A model generated the notes under the pieces. The model searched no databases and had not been told where the DNA came from. It saw only the letters and a list, made by a program, of their open reading frames with translations. The position numbers were made by a program, and so were the translations under genes. A stretch of DNA of 64,000 nt from Actinomadura bangladeshensis (lineage in GTDB: Bacteria > Actinomycetota > Actinomycetes > Streptosporangiales > Streptosporangiaceae): assembly GCF_004348335.1 (NCBI RefSeq), contig NZ_SMJW01000003.1, positions 40,088 through 104,087 on the forward strand. Reading direction: 5' to 3'. Within the stretch, counting starts at the first letter, position 1. Every line of letters begins with the position of its first letter. Positions 42,712 through 51,752 of this stretch are shown piece by piece.

Positions 42712-44340
42712 TCAGGCGTTCTTCCACTCCTCGCCCTCGTACTCGACGAGGCGCGGGTGGACGAGCGTGTTGACCTCGACGTCCCGGTGCCGCCGGTCCT
42801 TGGGGAACACCGTCGACGCCTGCAGCACCCCGCTGTCGAGGAAGCGGAGGTCGGGGACGTTGGGCGCGAGCTTGAGCGCGGGCGCCTTCTTGCCGGGGGA
42901 CGCCAGGACGAACCCCCAGTCGCCGAAGCTCGGCACGTCCACGTGGTACGGCGACACCGCGAAACCGGCGGCGGCGATCGACTTCTCGATGCTCCAGAAC
43001 GACTTGGGCGCGAAGTACGGCGACCCCGACTGGACGACCATCCGCCCACCGGGCGCGAGGGCCCGCTTCACCATCCCGTAGAACTCGACCGAGTACAGCT
43101 TGGCGGTGGACACGTCGTCCGGGTCGGGCATGTCCACGATGACCGCGTCGAACTGCCGGTCCAGGGCGCGCAGCCACGAGAACGCGTCGGCGGCGACCGT
43201 CGTCACGCGCGGGTCCTCGAACGAGCGGTGGTTCAGCGACACGATCGGCTTGTAGGTGCGGGCCAGGTGCAGCATCTCCGGGTCGAGTTCGACCAGCGTC
43301 GCGCTCTGGACGTCCTTGTAGCGCAGCACCTCGCGCAGCGCCAGCCCGTCCCCGCCGCCGAGGATCAGCACCCGGCCGTGCGGGCCCGACATCAGCGGGT
43401 GGACGAGCGACTCGTGGTAGCGGTACTCGTCCACCGACGAGAACTGCAGGTCGCCGTTGAGGAACAGCCGCAGGTCGGACGGTCCGAGCCCCACCTGCCG
43501 CGTGATCACGATCTCCTGGTACTTCGTGCGCTTGGAGACCGCGATCGGGTCGCTGTAGAGCGCCTGCCGCGCCGACACCTCGAAGCGGTCGGCCAGCGCG
43601 TACGTCCCGCCGAGGACGGCGAGGACCGCGACCATGCCGAGCGCCAGCGCAGCCCGCGCGACCCGCCCGACCTGGCGGCGGAACAGCCACAGCACGACCG
43701 CCATCCCGGCGACCGCGTTCACGGCGCCGACCAGCAGCGCGCCCTTGATGTGCCCGAACGCGGGCAGCAGCAGGAACGGGAACGCGAGCCCGCCGACCAG
43801 CGCGCCCACGTAGTCGGCGGCGAACAGGTCGGCGACCGCCGACCCCGCGTCCTGCTTGCGGATCCGCTGCAGCAGCGTCATCAGCAGCGGGATCTCCGCG
43901 CCGATCAGCGCGCCGACCGCGAACGACACCGCGACCAGCGCGGGGACGTACAGGTCGAGCCACGCGAACGCCGCGTACAGCGCGAGGACCGACACGCCGC
44001 CGATCAGCGCGAGCGCGCCCTCGACGACCGCGAACGCCACGACCGCGCGGCCCTGCAGCGGCTTCGCGGCGAGCGACCCGACGCCCATCGCGAAGACCAT
44101 CACCGACAGGACGATCGACGCCTGCGTGACCGAGTTCCCGACGAGGTAGCTGCCGAGCGCGACCAGCGCCAGCTCGTACACCAGCCCGCACGCCGCGCAC
44201 GTGAACACGGCCGCGAGGACGAGCGTGCGGGCGAGCCGGGCGGGAACGCGCGGCCTCCCCGGCCCGTCCGCGGGGGACGGCTCCGGGGAGGACGGCCGAG
44301 CGGCGTCGGCGACGGCCCGGCCGGTGTCGCGGGACGTCAG
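42712..44340 (-). CDS. Membrane-anchored spermidine synthase-like aminopropyltransferase
   Basis: A 542-residue fusion: seven or so N-terminal membrane helices (about residues 35-235) followed by a spermidine synthase domain with the AdoMet motif VLILGGGDGLALREVLRY near residue 325 and the VIVDMPDPDD catalytic/Asp region near 405. Such proteins are common in actinomycetes beside DUF350 genes; polyamine synthesis is inferred, not proven. No ATG or GTG fits the N-terminus; the best start is a CTG at 44340 that overlaps the DUF350 stop as CTGA, an unusual codon. Confidence 0.85.
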   Translation of the reverse strand: MTSRDTGRAVADAARPSSPEPSPADGPGRPRVPARLARTLVLAAVFTCAACGLVYELALVALGSYLVGNSVTQASIVLSVMVFAMGVGSLAAKPLQGRAVVAFAVVEGALALIGGVSVLALYAAFAWLDLYVPALVAVSFAVGALIGAEIPLLMTLLQRIRKQDAGSAVADLFAADYVGALVGGLAFPFLLLPAFGHIKGALLVGAVNAVAGMAVVLWLFRRQVGRVARAALALGMVAVLAVLGGTYALADRFEVSARQALYSDPIAVSKRTKYQEIVITRQVGLGPSDLRLFLNGDLQFSSVDEYRYHESLVHPLMSGPHGRVLILGGGDGLALREVLRYKDVQSATLVELDPEMLHLARTYKPIVSLNHRSFEDPRVTTVAADAFSWLRALDRQFDAVIVDMPDPDDVSTAKLYSVEFYGMVKRALAPGGRMVVQSGSPYFAPKSFWSIEKSIAAAGFAVSPYHVDVPSFGDWGFVLASPGKKAPALKLAPNVPDLRFLDSGVLQASTVFPKDRRHRDVEVNTLVHPRLVEYEGEEWKNA

Positions 44341-44780
44341 GAGACCGCCCCGGCCACGATCGCGGCGACGCCGAGGTCGGCCGCGGCGACGACCCACCCG
44401 GCCGGGTGGATGCCGGTCCCGCTCCCGGTGCCGTCCGCGCCGACGAGCGTCGCCCCGAGCTTGCCGGGCGTGATCACGTCCAGCAGGAAGAACGCGATGA
44501 CCATCAGCACGATGCCGCACGCGCCGAACACGGCGGTGTCGATCAGCCCGTCGCGCAGGTCGTTGTCGCTGGTGACGATCGCCGTGAAGACGATGCCGCC
44601 GATGCCGAACAGCTTGACCGCGAGCAGCAGCGCGGCGCCGCGGTTGCCCTCGGTCCAGATCTGCTTGCCGAGCCGGCCGGGCGTCGTCACCTCCACCACC
44701 AGGTAGCCGAGCGCCATCAGCGCGATGCCGACCGCCCCGTAGGCGAACGTCGCGCCGACCTCGTTAAGGATGTCGTTCAA
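44337..44780 (-). CDS. DUF350 family membrane protein
   Basis: A 147-residue protein with four membrane helices in two repeated halves (about 14-35, 50-68; 80-102, 122-145), typical of DUF350. TTG start at 44780 with GAGGAG a few bases upstream. Located between DUF4247 and the aminopropyltransferase in a conserved five-gene operon. Role unknown; probably a membrane partner of the fused spermidine synthase. Confidence 0.85.
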   Translation of the reverse strand: MNDILNEVGATFAYGAVGIALMALGYLVVEVTTPGRLGKQIWTEGNRGAALLLAVKLFGIGGIVFTAIVTSDNDLRDGLIDTAVFGACGIVLMVIAFFLLDVITPGKLGATLVGADGTGSGTGIHPAGWVVAAADLGVAAIVAGAVS

Positions 44781-44790
44781 TTGTCGCTCC

Positions 44791-45225
44791 TCATTTGCCC
44801 GAACCCGGGCCGCCGCCCCGGAACGACGCGGCGCCTCTGCTGTTCCATCCGTTGCTGCCGGGGCTCGCCCAGTACCCGCCGATGTGGGAGTAGTAGCGGT
44901 TGTAGCCGCGGCGGGGTTTGTCGACCGTGATCCGGCTGCCGGCGCCGTTCGGCAGGACGCCGACGACGAGCTTCGGGTAGCGCAGGAAGATGCCGCCCGC
45001 GGCCCCCTTGGTCGCCATGTCGTCCACCCGGTCGATCGGTTTGAACTTGCGGCTGATCTCCGAGGCGACCGTCCCGGGTGCCTTGGAGGACCGGTAGGTG
45101 TCCGCTCCCATCCGGGTGTATTTGTCGCCGATCCACGACGACTGCGACTGCCCGCAGGCGCCGAGCGCCACGGTGGTCAGGGCGGCAGCGGCCACCGCGC
45201 CCGCCGCCCGTCTCCTGCTGTTCAT
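44791..45225 (-). CDS. DUF4247 family lipoprotein
   Basis: A 144-residue exported lipoprotein; the lipobox LGAC places lipid on Cys24. The mature part carries the DUF4247 pattern (WIGDKYTRMG, then SKAPGTVASEISRKF) and ends in a Gly/Ser-rich tail with GGYWASPGSNGW. The ATG overlaps the DUF2617 stop (ATGA). Part of the DUF4178-DUF2617-DUF4247-DUF350-aminopropyltransferase operon. Confidence 0.85.
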   Translation of the reverse strand: MNSRRRAAGAVAAAALTTVALGACGQSQSSWIGDKYTRMGADTYRSSKAPGTVASEISRKFKPIDRVDDMATKGAAGGIFLRYPKLVVGVLPNGAGSRITVDKPRRGYNRYYSHIGGYWASPGSNGWNSRGAASFRGGGPGSGK

Positions 45226-45737
45226 GAGGGTCTCACCAACCGGCTTCGCGTCATCACGATCTCCCGGGTCTGGGGGTAGGCGTGCCAGGTCCGCCAGCCG
45301 AACCCGGGTTCTTGCGTCTCTTCCAGGGCCAGTGCGGTGACGGCGTGCGGGGAGCCGGGGAACGCCCCGGTCAGCGCGTCACCGCGGTCCGCGAGCCGCG
45401 CGCACACGGCCTCGACGGCGCGGGCGAACGCCGTCCCGTCGCTGTGCGCGGCGGTCGTCGCGGCGAAGTCGTACGCCCAGCCGGGCACGTTCACGGCGGC
45501 GCGTCCCGGCAGCGGCTCGGCCCGGCCGGCCAGGCACGCCACCGTCTCGCTCAGCGGACCGGCGATGACCTGGTGGGACGCGCCGAGCAGGCGCATCTCC
45601 ACGGTCAGGCCCGCCCGCTCCACCGGCAGGACGGCGAGGGCCGCCAGCGGCGGCAGCCCGAGCGCGAAGGAGAGCCCGTCGGCGCGCACGTCCGCGTAGG
45701 GGGTGTCGAGGGTCGCGCGCAACTCAGCTACCGCCAC
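45222..45737 (-). CDS. DUF2617 family protein
   Basis: A 171-residue soluble protein matching DUF2617, including LTVEMRLLGASHQVI at about residues 44-58 and the C-terminal GWRTWHAYPQTREIVMTRSR. No catalytic motif is evident. The GTG at 45737 lies 13 bases inside the DUF4178 gene, and the stop overlaps the next start by ATGA, so the gene is translated in series with its neighbours. Confidence 0.85.
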   Translation of the reverse strand: MAVAELRATLDTPYADVRADGLSFALGLPPLAALAVLPVERAGLTVEMRLLGASHQVIAGPLSETVACLAGRAEPLPGRAAVNVPGWAYDFAATTAAHSDGTAFARAVEAVCARLADRGDALTGAFPGSPHAVTALALEETQEPGFGWRTWHAYPQTREIVMTRSRLVRPS

Positions 45738-46353
45738 CCGGGTAGATCGTCATCGATCCGGTCGGGACGCGCTCGCCGAGGCCCGCCTCCCACTGGCCGC
45801 CGCCGTACTGCTCGAACGACAGGTACTTCCCGCGCGGGCCCTCGTAGTCGACGTACTCGACCCGTCCCTGGACGCCGACGCCGGTCGTGCCCTCGCTGGT
45901 GTAGTCGGCGGTCCCGTGCTCGTCGCGGCGGTACTCGACGCCGTCCACGACGATGGTCTTCTCACCGGGGGTGAGGTCGCCGATGTCGTGCTCGGTCCAC
46001 CAGACGACTTCGAGGTCGGGGTCCTCCTCGACGGAGATCCACACCTTCTGGCCCTCGATGGTGTCGGCGTCGAGGAGGTGCTCGCTCCAGGTGAAGCCGC
46101 CCTCCTTCAGCCGCAGCGAACCGCGCACGAAGTAGCGGGTGCCGAGGTACTCGACCATGTCGCCGGCCTTGAGGGTGCGCGGGTCGCCCGCCACCGAGTC
46201 CTCCGGGGCGAACGGGTCGTGCGGTGCCGGCGGGGCAGCGGGCGCCGGGGCGTTCGAACGACGTCGCAGCAGGACGAGGATCAGCACGACCAATGCGACA
46301 AGAATCAGCGCGAGAAGGATGACAATCGCTGTTCCGCCCACGGACACCTCCAT
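45724..46353 (-). CDS. DUF4178 family membrane-anchored protein
   Basis: A 209-residue protein with one N-terminal membrane helix (about residues 7-29), a Pro/Ala linker and a DUF4178 beta-rich domain: DMVEYLGTRYFVRGSLRLKE near 65-84, then VWWTEHDIGD and GVEYRRDEHGTADY. It opens the five-gene operon ending in the aminopropyltransferase. Function unknown. Confidence 0.87.
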   Translation of the reverse strand: MEVSVGGTAIVILLALILVALVVLILVLLRRRSNAPAPAAPPAPHDPFAPEDSVAGDPRTLKAGDMVEYLGTRYFVRGSLRLKEGGFTWSEHLLDADTIEGQKVWISVEEDPDLEVVWWTEHDIGDLTPGEKTIVVDGVEYRRDEHGTADYTSEGTTGVGVQGRVEYVDYEGPRGKYLSFEQYGGGQWEAGLGERVPTGSMTIYPGGGS

Positions 46354-46536
46354 CGTTTCGTCGACAGCAAGGGCACAGACCAGCGGGATCCTACCGACTG
46401 TGGTGCCTCACGCCCATACCGCGATGAGACGTATCAAATGATCCACGGGTTTCATAGGTGTACCCGCGATCCGATGCAAGGCCGGAACCGGAGCCGCGCC
46501 GAAGCGGCGCGCGGGGCCGCGCGCGGGCGGGCCGGA

Positions 46537-47622
46537 TCAGAGGCGGGCGGCGGCGGCGGCCACGCGGTCGTCCGTGGCGGTGAAGGCGATCCTGATGTGG
46601 CGGGCACCGGCCGGGCCGTAGAACTCGCCGGGGCCGACGAGGACGCCGAGGGAGGCGAGGTGGGCGACCGTGTCCCAGCACGGCTCGTCCCGCGTGGCCC
46701 ACAGGTACAGGGACGCCTCGGAGTGGTCGATGCGGAAGCCGTGCCGCTCGAACGCCTCGCGCAGGGCGGCGCGGCGGCGCGCGTAGCGGGCGCGCTGCTC
46801 GTCCACGTGCGCGTCGTCGGCGAACGCGACCGTCATCGCGGCCTGCACCGGCGCCGGGACGATCATGCCGGCGTGCTTGCGGACCTCCAGCAGCCGCTTC
46901 ACGATCGCGAGGTCACCGGTGACGAACCCGGCGCGGTAGCCCGCCATGTTGGAGCGCTTGGAGAGCGAGTTGACCGCGAGCAGGCCCTCGTGGGAGCCGT
47001 CGCAGACGTCCGGATGCAGGATCGAGATGGGCGGCTTGTCCTCGTCCCAGCCGAACTCCAGGTAGCACTCGTCGCTGACGACGATCGCGCCCCGGCCGCG
47101 CGCCCACGCGACGACCTTGCGCAGGTGCTCGGCGGGCAGCACCTTGCCGGTCGGGTTGGACGGCGAGTTCACCCAGACGATCTTCGGGTTGACCGGGCCG
47201 AGCGCGAGCAGCCCGTCCGTGGAGACGGGCGTGGCCCCGGCCAGCCGCGTGCCGACGTCGTAGGTCGGGTAGGCCAGTTCGGGGAAGACGACCTTGTCGC
47301 CGGGGCCGGCGCCGAGCAGCGTCGGCAGCCAGGCGACCAGTTCCTTGGTGCCGATGACGGGGAGCACCGCGTCCGGGTCGGCGCCGGACACGCCCGCGCG
47401 GCGGCGCAGCCAGCCCGCGACCGACTCGCGCAGCGCGGGCGTCCCGTAGGTCTGCGGGTAGCCGGGCGCGTCGGCCGCACCGGCGAGGGCCTCCCGGATC
47501 GGCGCGGGCGTCGGGTCGACGGGCGTCCCGACGGACAGGTCGACGATGCCGTCCGCGTGCGCGAGCGCCCGCTCCTTGTACGGGGCGAGCCGATCCCACG
47601 GAAAGTCCGGCAACGTGAACAC
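46537..47622 (-). CDS. dapC: Succinyldiaminopimelate transaminase
   Basis: A 361-residue fold-type I PLP aminotransferase of lysine/diaminopimelate biosynthesis, transferring an amino group from glutamate to N-succinyl-L-2-amino-6-oxopimelate. The PLP lysine is in NSLSKRSNMAGYRAGF near residue 223; NSPSNPTGKVL and SDECYLEFGW carry other cofactor contacts. The GTG at 47622 has GGAGGAG upstream. Adjacent fdxA is the usual neighbour in actinomycetes, which supports the dapC name over a generic aminotransferase. Confidence 0.9.
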   Translation of the reverse strand: MFTLPDFPWDRLAPYKERALAHADGIVDLSVGTPVDPTPAPIREALAGAADAPGYPQTYGTPALRESVAGWLRRRAGVSGADPDAVLPVIGTKELVAWLPTLLGAGPGDKVVFPELAYPTYDVGTRLAGATPVSTDGLLALGPVNPKIVWVNSPSNPTGKVLPAEHLRKVVAWARGRGAIVVSDECYLEFGWDEDKPPISILHPDVCDGSHEGLLAVNSLSKRSNMAGYRAGFVTGDLAIVKRLLEVRKHAGMIVPAPVQAAMTVAFADDAHVDEQRARYARRRAALREAFERHGFRIDHSEASLYLWATRDEPCWDTVAHLASLGVLVGPGEFYGPAGARHIRIAFTATDDRVAAAAARL

Positions 47623-47762
47623 TGTCCCTGCTCCTCCTCTGGAGACCCGGCGGGCCGCGGCCTTCCCGAACTCGGGGAGACCACGGCCCGGAAAATCGAC
47701 GCGGGAGACCTCGGACGCGCCCGCGGGCGCGCCGTCCGGTCCCCCGGCTCAGTCGTCGTGGC

Positions 47763-48089
47763 TCAGTCGTCGTGGCTCTGCGGAGGCAGCGCGGCGACGA
47801 TCGGGTGGTCCTTGTCGATCTTGCCGACCTTGGACGCACCGCCCGGCGAGCCGAGGTCGTCGAAGAACTCCACGTTCACCTTGTAGAAGTCCTTCCACTG
47901 GTCGGGGACGTCGTCCTCGTAGTAGATGGCCTCAACCGGGCAGACCGGCTCGCACGCACCGCAGTCGACGCACTCGTCCGGGTGGATGTAGAGCTGACGC
48001 TTCCCTTCGTAGATGCAGTCGACCGGGCACTCCTCGATGCATGCCTTGTCGAGCAGGTCCACGCAGGGCTGCGCAATGACGTAGGTCAC
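47763..48089 (-). CDS. fdxA: 7Fe ferredoxin
   Basis: A 108-residue ferredoxin. Cys9, Cys17, Cys21 and Cys25 near the N-terminus and CVDCGACEPVCP near residue 40 provide the ligands for one 3Fe-4S and one 4Fe-4S cluster, as in mycobacterial FdxA. The C-terminal ~50 residues lack cysteines, as normal. The GTG at 48089 has GAGAGGAG upstream. It donates electrons to redox enzymes such as P450s. Followed by dapC at 140 bases. Confidence 0.95.
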   Translation of the reverse strand: MTYVIAQPCVDLLDKACIEECPVDCIYEGKRQLYIHPDECVDCGACEPVCPVEAIYYEDDVPDQWKDFYKVNVEFFDDLGSPGGASKVGKIDKDHPIVAALPPQSHDD

Positions 48090-48201
48090 GTCAGTGACTC
48101 CTCTCGGATTTCCGGCCCCGCCGCACGTCACGGCTCACCGCAAGCTCGCTGTGAATAGTATGGCCACCACGGCTCAGTCGATTCGACATGGGGGTCCTCA
48201 C

Positions 48202-48471
48202 ATGTCCGCCCGCTTCGCCGCGCGGCTGGTGGTGTCCATCAGTGGCGCGGACGTGGGCCAGCGGATCTCGCTGCGCCGCCGTCTGCCTACGGGAGAGTAC
48301 AGCGACGTCGTCGGCGTACTCGAATCGTGGTCCGATAAGCGGCTTCTGGTGCGCCGGCGCGACGGCGAGCTGGTCGAGGTGCCCGAGGAGATCATGGTCG
48401 CGGCGAAGGTCGTCCCGCCGCAGCCGCCGCCGCGCCGCCGCCCCCGCCGGCAGGAGCCGGGGGACGGCTGA
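48202..48471 (+). CDS. Stand-alone domain resembling the N-terminus of Rv0428c-type acetyltransferases
   Basis: An 89-residue protein with RLVVSISGADVGQRISLRRR at about residues 7-26, SDVVGVLESW and VRRRDGELVEVPEEIMVAAK, then a basic proline-rich tail. The pattern is the small beta-barrel usually found fused ahead of a GNAT domain in proteins encoded beside fdxA. Here the GNAT domain is absent and a stop follows. Either a true stand-alone protein or a truncated gene. ATG 48202 preferred; an upstream ATG at 48160 is possible. Confidence 0.6.
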   Translation: MSARFAARLVVSISGADVGQRISLRRRLPTGEYSDVVGVLESWSDKRLLVRRRDGELVEVPEEIMVAAKVVPPQPPPRRRPRRQEPGDG

Positions 48472-48490
48472 CGCGGCCGGCCCGCTCCGC

Positions 48491-49450
48491 TCAGCCGGTG
48501 CTGGACGGCACCGGGCCGGACGGGGCGGGGCTGCCCGGCACGGCACTGCCCGGCGCGGGCCCGCTCGGCGCGGGGCGGCCGGACGGCGAGCCGCCCGATC
48601 CCGAGTCCGCGGGCGCGGGGCTGCCGGCACCCGGCCCGGCGGGCGAGCCGTAGGGCGGCGGTTCCGCCGTCACCTCGGTGGTCCGCTCGCTGTAGGTCTC
48701 GCCGGGTTTGAGGTCGCGGCCCTGGAACAGCTCCGACACCGTGACGAACGTGAACCCGCGCTTCTTCAGGCCGTCCACCACCTGCGGGATCGCCTCGACG
48801 CTCGTCTTGTGGATGTCGTGGAACAGGATGATGCCGCCGCTCTTCGGTTCCTTGGTCCCGACCCTGACGTCCCGGGCGACGTTGCGGTAGCGCCAGTCGA
48901 GCGTGTCGACGCTCCACAGGATCAGCGGCATCCCGATGATGCGTCCGACGTGCTTGTTCGTCGCCCCGTACGGCGGGCGCATCAGCGTCGGCTCCACCCC
49001 GCCGGACGCCTCCTTGATGGCCTTCTGCGTCCGCTCGATCTGCGACCGCACCTCCGCCGGCGACAGTGCGGTGAGCTGCGGGTGGGACCAGCTGTGGTCG
49101 GCCAGCTCATGGCCCTCCAGGGCCATCCGGCGCACCACGGCGCGATGGCTGCCGACGTTCTGGCCCAGCATGAAGAACGTGGCGCGCACGCCGTCCTTCT
49201 TCAGCGTGTCGAGCAGGCCCGCCGTGTACGGGCCGGGGCCGTCGTCGAAGGTGAGCGCGACGCACTTCACCCGGTCGCAGTCGATCCTCCGCGGCGGCGG
49301 CGGTGTCGGCGACCGGCTCGCCTGCGCCTTCTCGCCCAGCGCGGCTCGCTCCCCGGCCGTCCGCGCCTGCCGCTTGTCGGTGTGGCTGCATCCCGCGATG
49401 AGCAGGAGGCCGGCGCCGCCGATAATGGCGAATTTCCTGATCCGCACCAC
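48491..49450 (-). CDS. Polysaccharide deacetylase lipoprotein
   Basis: A 319-residue NodB-family deacetylase, probably exported and lipid-anchored: the N-terminus has a hydrophobic helix ending in LIAGC. The catalytic domain contains LTFDDGPGPYT near residues 66-76, DHSWSHPQL near 117-125 and RPPYGAT near 158-164, and a late HDIHKTS. A ~90-residue Pro/Gly/Ser-rich tail follows the domain. Substrate is likely peptidoglycan or a wall polymer. Convergent with the small gene at 48202. Confidence 0.9.
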   Translation of the reverse strand: MVRIRKFAIIGGAGLLLIAGCSHTDKRQARTAGERAALGEKAQASRSPTPPPPRRIDCDRVKCVALTFDDGPGPYTAGLLDTLKKDGVRATFFMLGQNVGSHRAVVRRMALEGHELADHSWSHPQLTALSPAEVRSQIERTQKAIKEASGGVEPTLMRPPYGATNKHVGRIIGMPLILWSVDTLDWRYRNVARDVRVGTKEPKSGGIILFHDIHKTSVEAIPQVVDGLKKRGFTFVTVSELFQGRDLKPGETYSERTTEVTAEPPPYGSPAGPGAGSPAPADSGSGGSPSGRPAPSGPAPGSAVPGSPAPSGPVPSSTG

Positions 49451-49595
49451 GCACCCCCGAACGTGTCGCTTTCGCGCCGCTAATACCCTGCGTCACGCTG
49501 AAGACACACGGCGCTGACATTCCGGATGCGTGAACTCTGTACGGAGATGCGGGTGAAGACGGGTGACCGTGCGGTGTCCCGCACGGCCACGCACG

Positions 49596-50468
49596 TCAGC
49601 GGAGGGGCCAGTCGGGGACTTCGGGCGGGAGGTCCTTGCTGACGCGCATCGGGAAGGCGGCGTCGCGCTTGTCCAGGAAGGACGACACGCCCTCGATCGC
49701 GTCGGCGGCGCCGCCGAGGGAGGCCATGAGGCGGGAGTCGGCGGCGTGCGCGTCCCACGGGGACGGGGCGGACAGGCCCGACCACATCAGCCGCCGGATC
49801 GCGGCGACCGACACGGCGGAGGTGTTGTCGGCGATCTCGCGGCCGAGGGCGTAGGCGGCGGGGAGCAGCTCGTCCGGCGCGTGGACGCGGGAGACCAGGC
49901 GGCCCGCGAGGGCCTCCTGCGCGTCGAAGACGCGGCCGGTCGCGGCCCACTCCATGGCCTGCGCGATGCCGACGAGGCGCGGCAGGAACCAGCTGGACGC
50001 GGCCTCGGTGACGATGCCGCGGCGCGCGAACACGAACCCGAACTTGGCCTTCTCGCTGGCGAGCCGGACGTCCATCGGGAGGGTCATGGTGACGCCGACG
50101 CCGACCGCGGCGCCGTTGAACGCGCCGATGACGGGCTTGAGGCAGCGTGCGATGCGCAGCGCCACCGTGCCGCCGCCGTCGCGCGGGGTGCCGTCCTCTA
50201 GGACGTCGTCCTCGCCGGCGAACATGTCCTTCGACTTCTCCTTGTCGAAGGTGTCGCCGCCGCCGCTCAGGTCGGCGCCCGCGCAGAACGCGCGGCCCGC
50301 GCCGGTCACCACGACCGCCCGCACCTCGTCGTCGGCGTCGATCCGGTCGAAGACGTCGAGCATCTCGTTGCGCATGGTGAACGTGTAGGCGTTCATCTTC
50401 TGCGGACGGTTCAGCGTGACGGTGGCGATCCCGTCGCGAACCTCGTACTCGATCTCCCTGTACGGCAC
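49596..50468 (-). CDS. Enoyl-CoA hydratase/isomerase family protein
   Basis: A 290-residue crotonase. The oxyanion hole is formed by FCAGADLSGGG near residues 61-71 and FNGAAVGVGVTMTLPMDVRL near 113-132; a Glu in FARRGIVTEAASSW sits where the second catalytic acid is expected. A ~35-residue insertion (DTFDKEKSKDMF...) after the first motif is unusual but seen in some members. GTG at 50468 with GAGAGGGG upstream. Exact reaction not resolved. Confidence 0.88.
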   Translation of the reverse strand: MPYREIEYEVRDGIATVTLNRPQKMNAYTFTMRNEMLDVFDRIDADDEVRAVVVTGAGRAFCAGADLSGGGDTFDKEKSKDMFAGEDDVLEDGTPRDGGGTVALRIARCLKPVIGAFNGAAVGVGVTMTLPMDVRLASEKAKFGFVFARRGIVTEAASSWFLPRLVGIAQAMEWAATGRVFDAQEALAGRLVSRVHAPDELLPAAYALGREIADNTSAVSVAAIRRLMWSGLSAPSPWDAHAADSRLMASLGGAADAIEGVSSFLDKRDAAFPMRVSKDLPPEVPDWPLR

Positions 50469-50515
50469 GTCCGAACCCCTCTCCACTGGACAGAACCCGA
50501 TTCTAGAACGAGTCT

Positions 50516-50857
50516 TCAGATGAGGGCTTCGGGGAAGAGGCGGAGCAGGACGTCCCGGCGCCACTCGGCCAGGTCGCGGCCGGGGCCGGGCGGCGGGACG
50601 GGCAGCAGCGCGCCGTCCGCCGCCGTGGTGAATTCGATCTCAATACCGGGGGCGATCTCGGCGGGCGGCTCGCCGGTGGCCGCGAGGCTCCGCGCCAGGG
50701 CGCCGAGGACGCGCGCCCAGCCGTCGCCCAGGTAGGGCGGCAGGGCCTCGGCGCGCAACTCCGGAAGGCCGCGCGCGGACAGCCCGATGGTGCGCAGGGT
50801 CAGGCCGTCCGGCCCCGCGGCGCCGACGATCCGGACCTCGGACGTGACGTCCGCCAT
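50516..50857 (-). CDS. Conserved protein of unknown function
   Basis: A 113-residue soluble protein without membrane helix or cysteines. It is divergent from the methyltransferase at 50898 across 40 bases. GGGAGG precedes the ATG by ten bases. I do not recognise a family. The C-terminal DLAEWRRDVLLRLFPEALI is probably a helix. Confidence 0.55.
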   Translation of the reverse strand: MADVTSEVRIVGAAGPDGLTLRTIGLSARGLPELRAEALPPYLGDGWARVLGALARSLAATGEPPAEIAPGIEIEFTTAADGALLPVPPPGPGRDLAEWRRDVLLRLFPEALI

Positions 50858-50897
50858 GCGCAACACCGCCTCCCTACAGGACTTTCTCCGATAAATT

Positions 50898-51710
50898 ATG
50901 ACAGTGAACTGGGCCGTGACGACGTACGACTCCGCCTTCGGGTACGTCTCCGCGCACGGTGCGCCCCTGGTCGACCTGCTCGATCCGCAACCCGGCGAAC
51001 GGGTCATCGACCTCGGGTGCGGCACCGGGACGTTCAGCGCGGAGATCGCAGAGCGGGGCGCCGAGGTGCTGGGCATCGACGGCAGCCCCGACATGGTCGC
51101 GCAGGCGACCGCCATGCATCCCGGGCTGTCCTTCATCGTCGGCGACGCCCACGACTTCACGGTCGGCGGGTCCTTCGACGCGGTCGCCTCCAACGCGGCC
51201 CTGCACTGGATGACCCGCGACCCCGACGCCGTCATCGGGCGCGTGCACGCCGCGCTGCGCCCCGGCGGCCGGTTCGTCGGCGAGCTCGGCGGCGCGGGTA
51301 ACTGCGCCGAGCTGATCGTCGCGATGCAGACCGCGTGGCGCGTGTTCGGCCTCGGCGAGCCCGAGCTGCCCTGGTACTTCCCGTCCCCGGCCGCGTACGC
51401 GACCAAGCTGGAGGAGGCCGGGTTCACGCTGCGGCTGCTGGAGCACGCCGACCGGCCGACCCGGATGACCGAGGGCCCGAACGGCGCCGCCGACTGGGTC
51501 CGCGCCTACGCGGCGCGCGCGCTGGCCGACGTCCCGCCGGAACTGGTCGACCCGCTGCTCGACCGGGTCAACGACCTGGCCGCGCCGGCGCTGCGCCGCG
51601 AGTCCGGGTGGGTCGCCGACTACGTGCGGCTGCGGTTCGCCGCCGTCCGCCGCTCGGACGGCGCCGCCCCGACCCCGTTCGGCCCCCTGGCCGCCGACCG
51701 CCCCCTCTGA
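50898..51710 (+). CDS. Class I SAM-dependent methyltransferase
   Basis: A 270-residue methyltransferase with the AdoMet motif VIDLGCGTGTFSAEIAERGA near residues 36-55, then LGIDGSPDMVAQA and DAVASNAALHW. The fold and the DSAFGYVSAHGAPLVDLL start resemble trans-aconitate/ubiquinone-type methyltransferases; substrate unknown. The start is set by the short divergent gap. Confidence 0.88.
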   Translation: MTVNWAVTTYDSAFGYVSAHGAPLVDLLDPQPGERVIDLGCGTGTFSAEIAERGAEVLGIDGSPDMVAQATAMHPGLSFIVGDAHDFTVGGSFDAVASNAALHWMTRDPDAVIGRVHAALRPGGRFVGELGGAGNCAELIVAMQTAWRVFGLGEPELPWYFPSPAAYATKLEEAGFTLRLLEHADRPTRMTEGPNGAADWVRAYAARALADVPPELVDPLLDRVNDLAAPALRRESGWVADYVRLRFAAVRRSDGAAPTPFGPLAADRPL

Positions 51711-51752
51711 CCCGCCGGGCCCGTCGGCGGCTCCGGCGCCTAGGGTGGAGGC

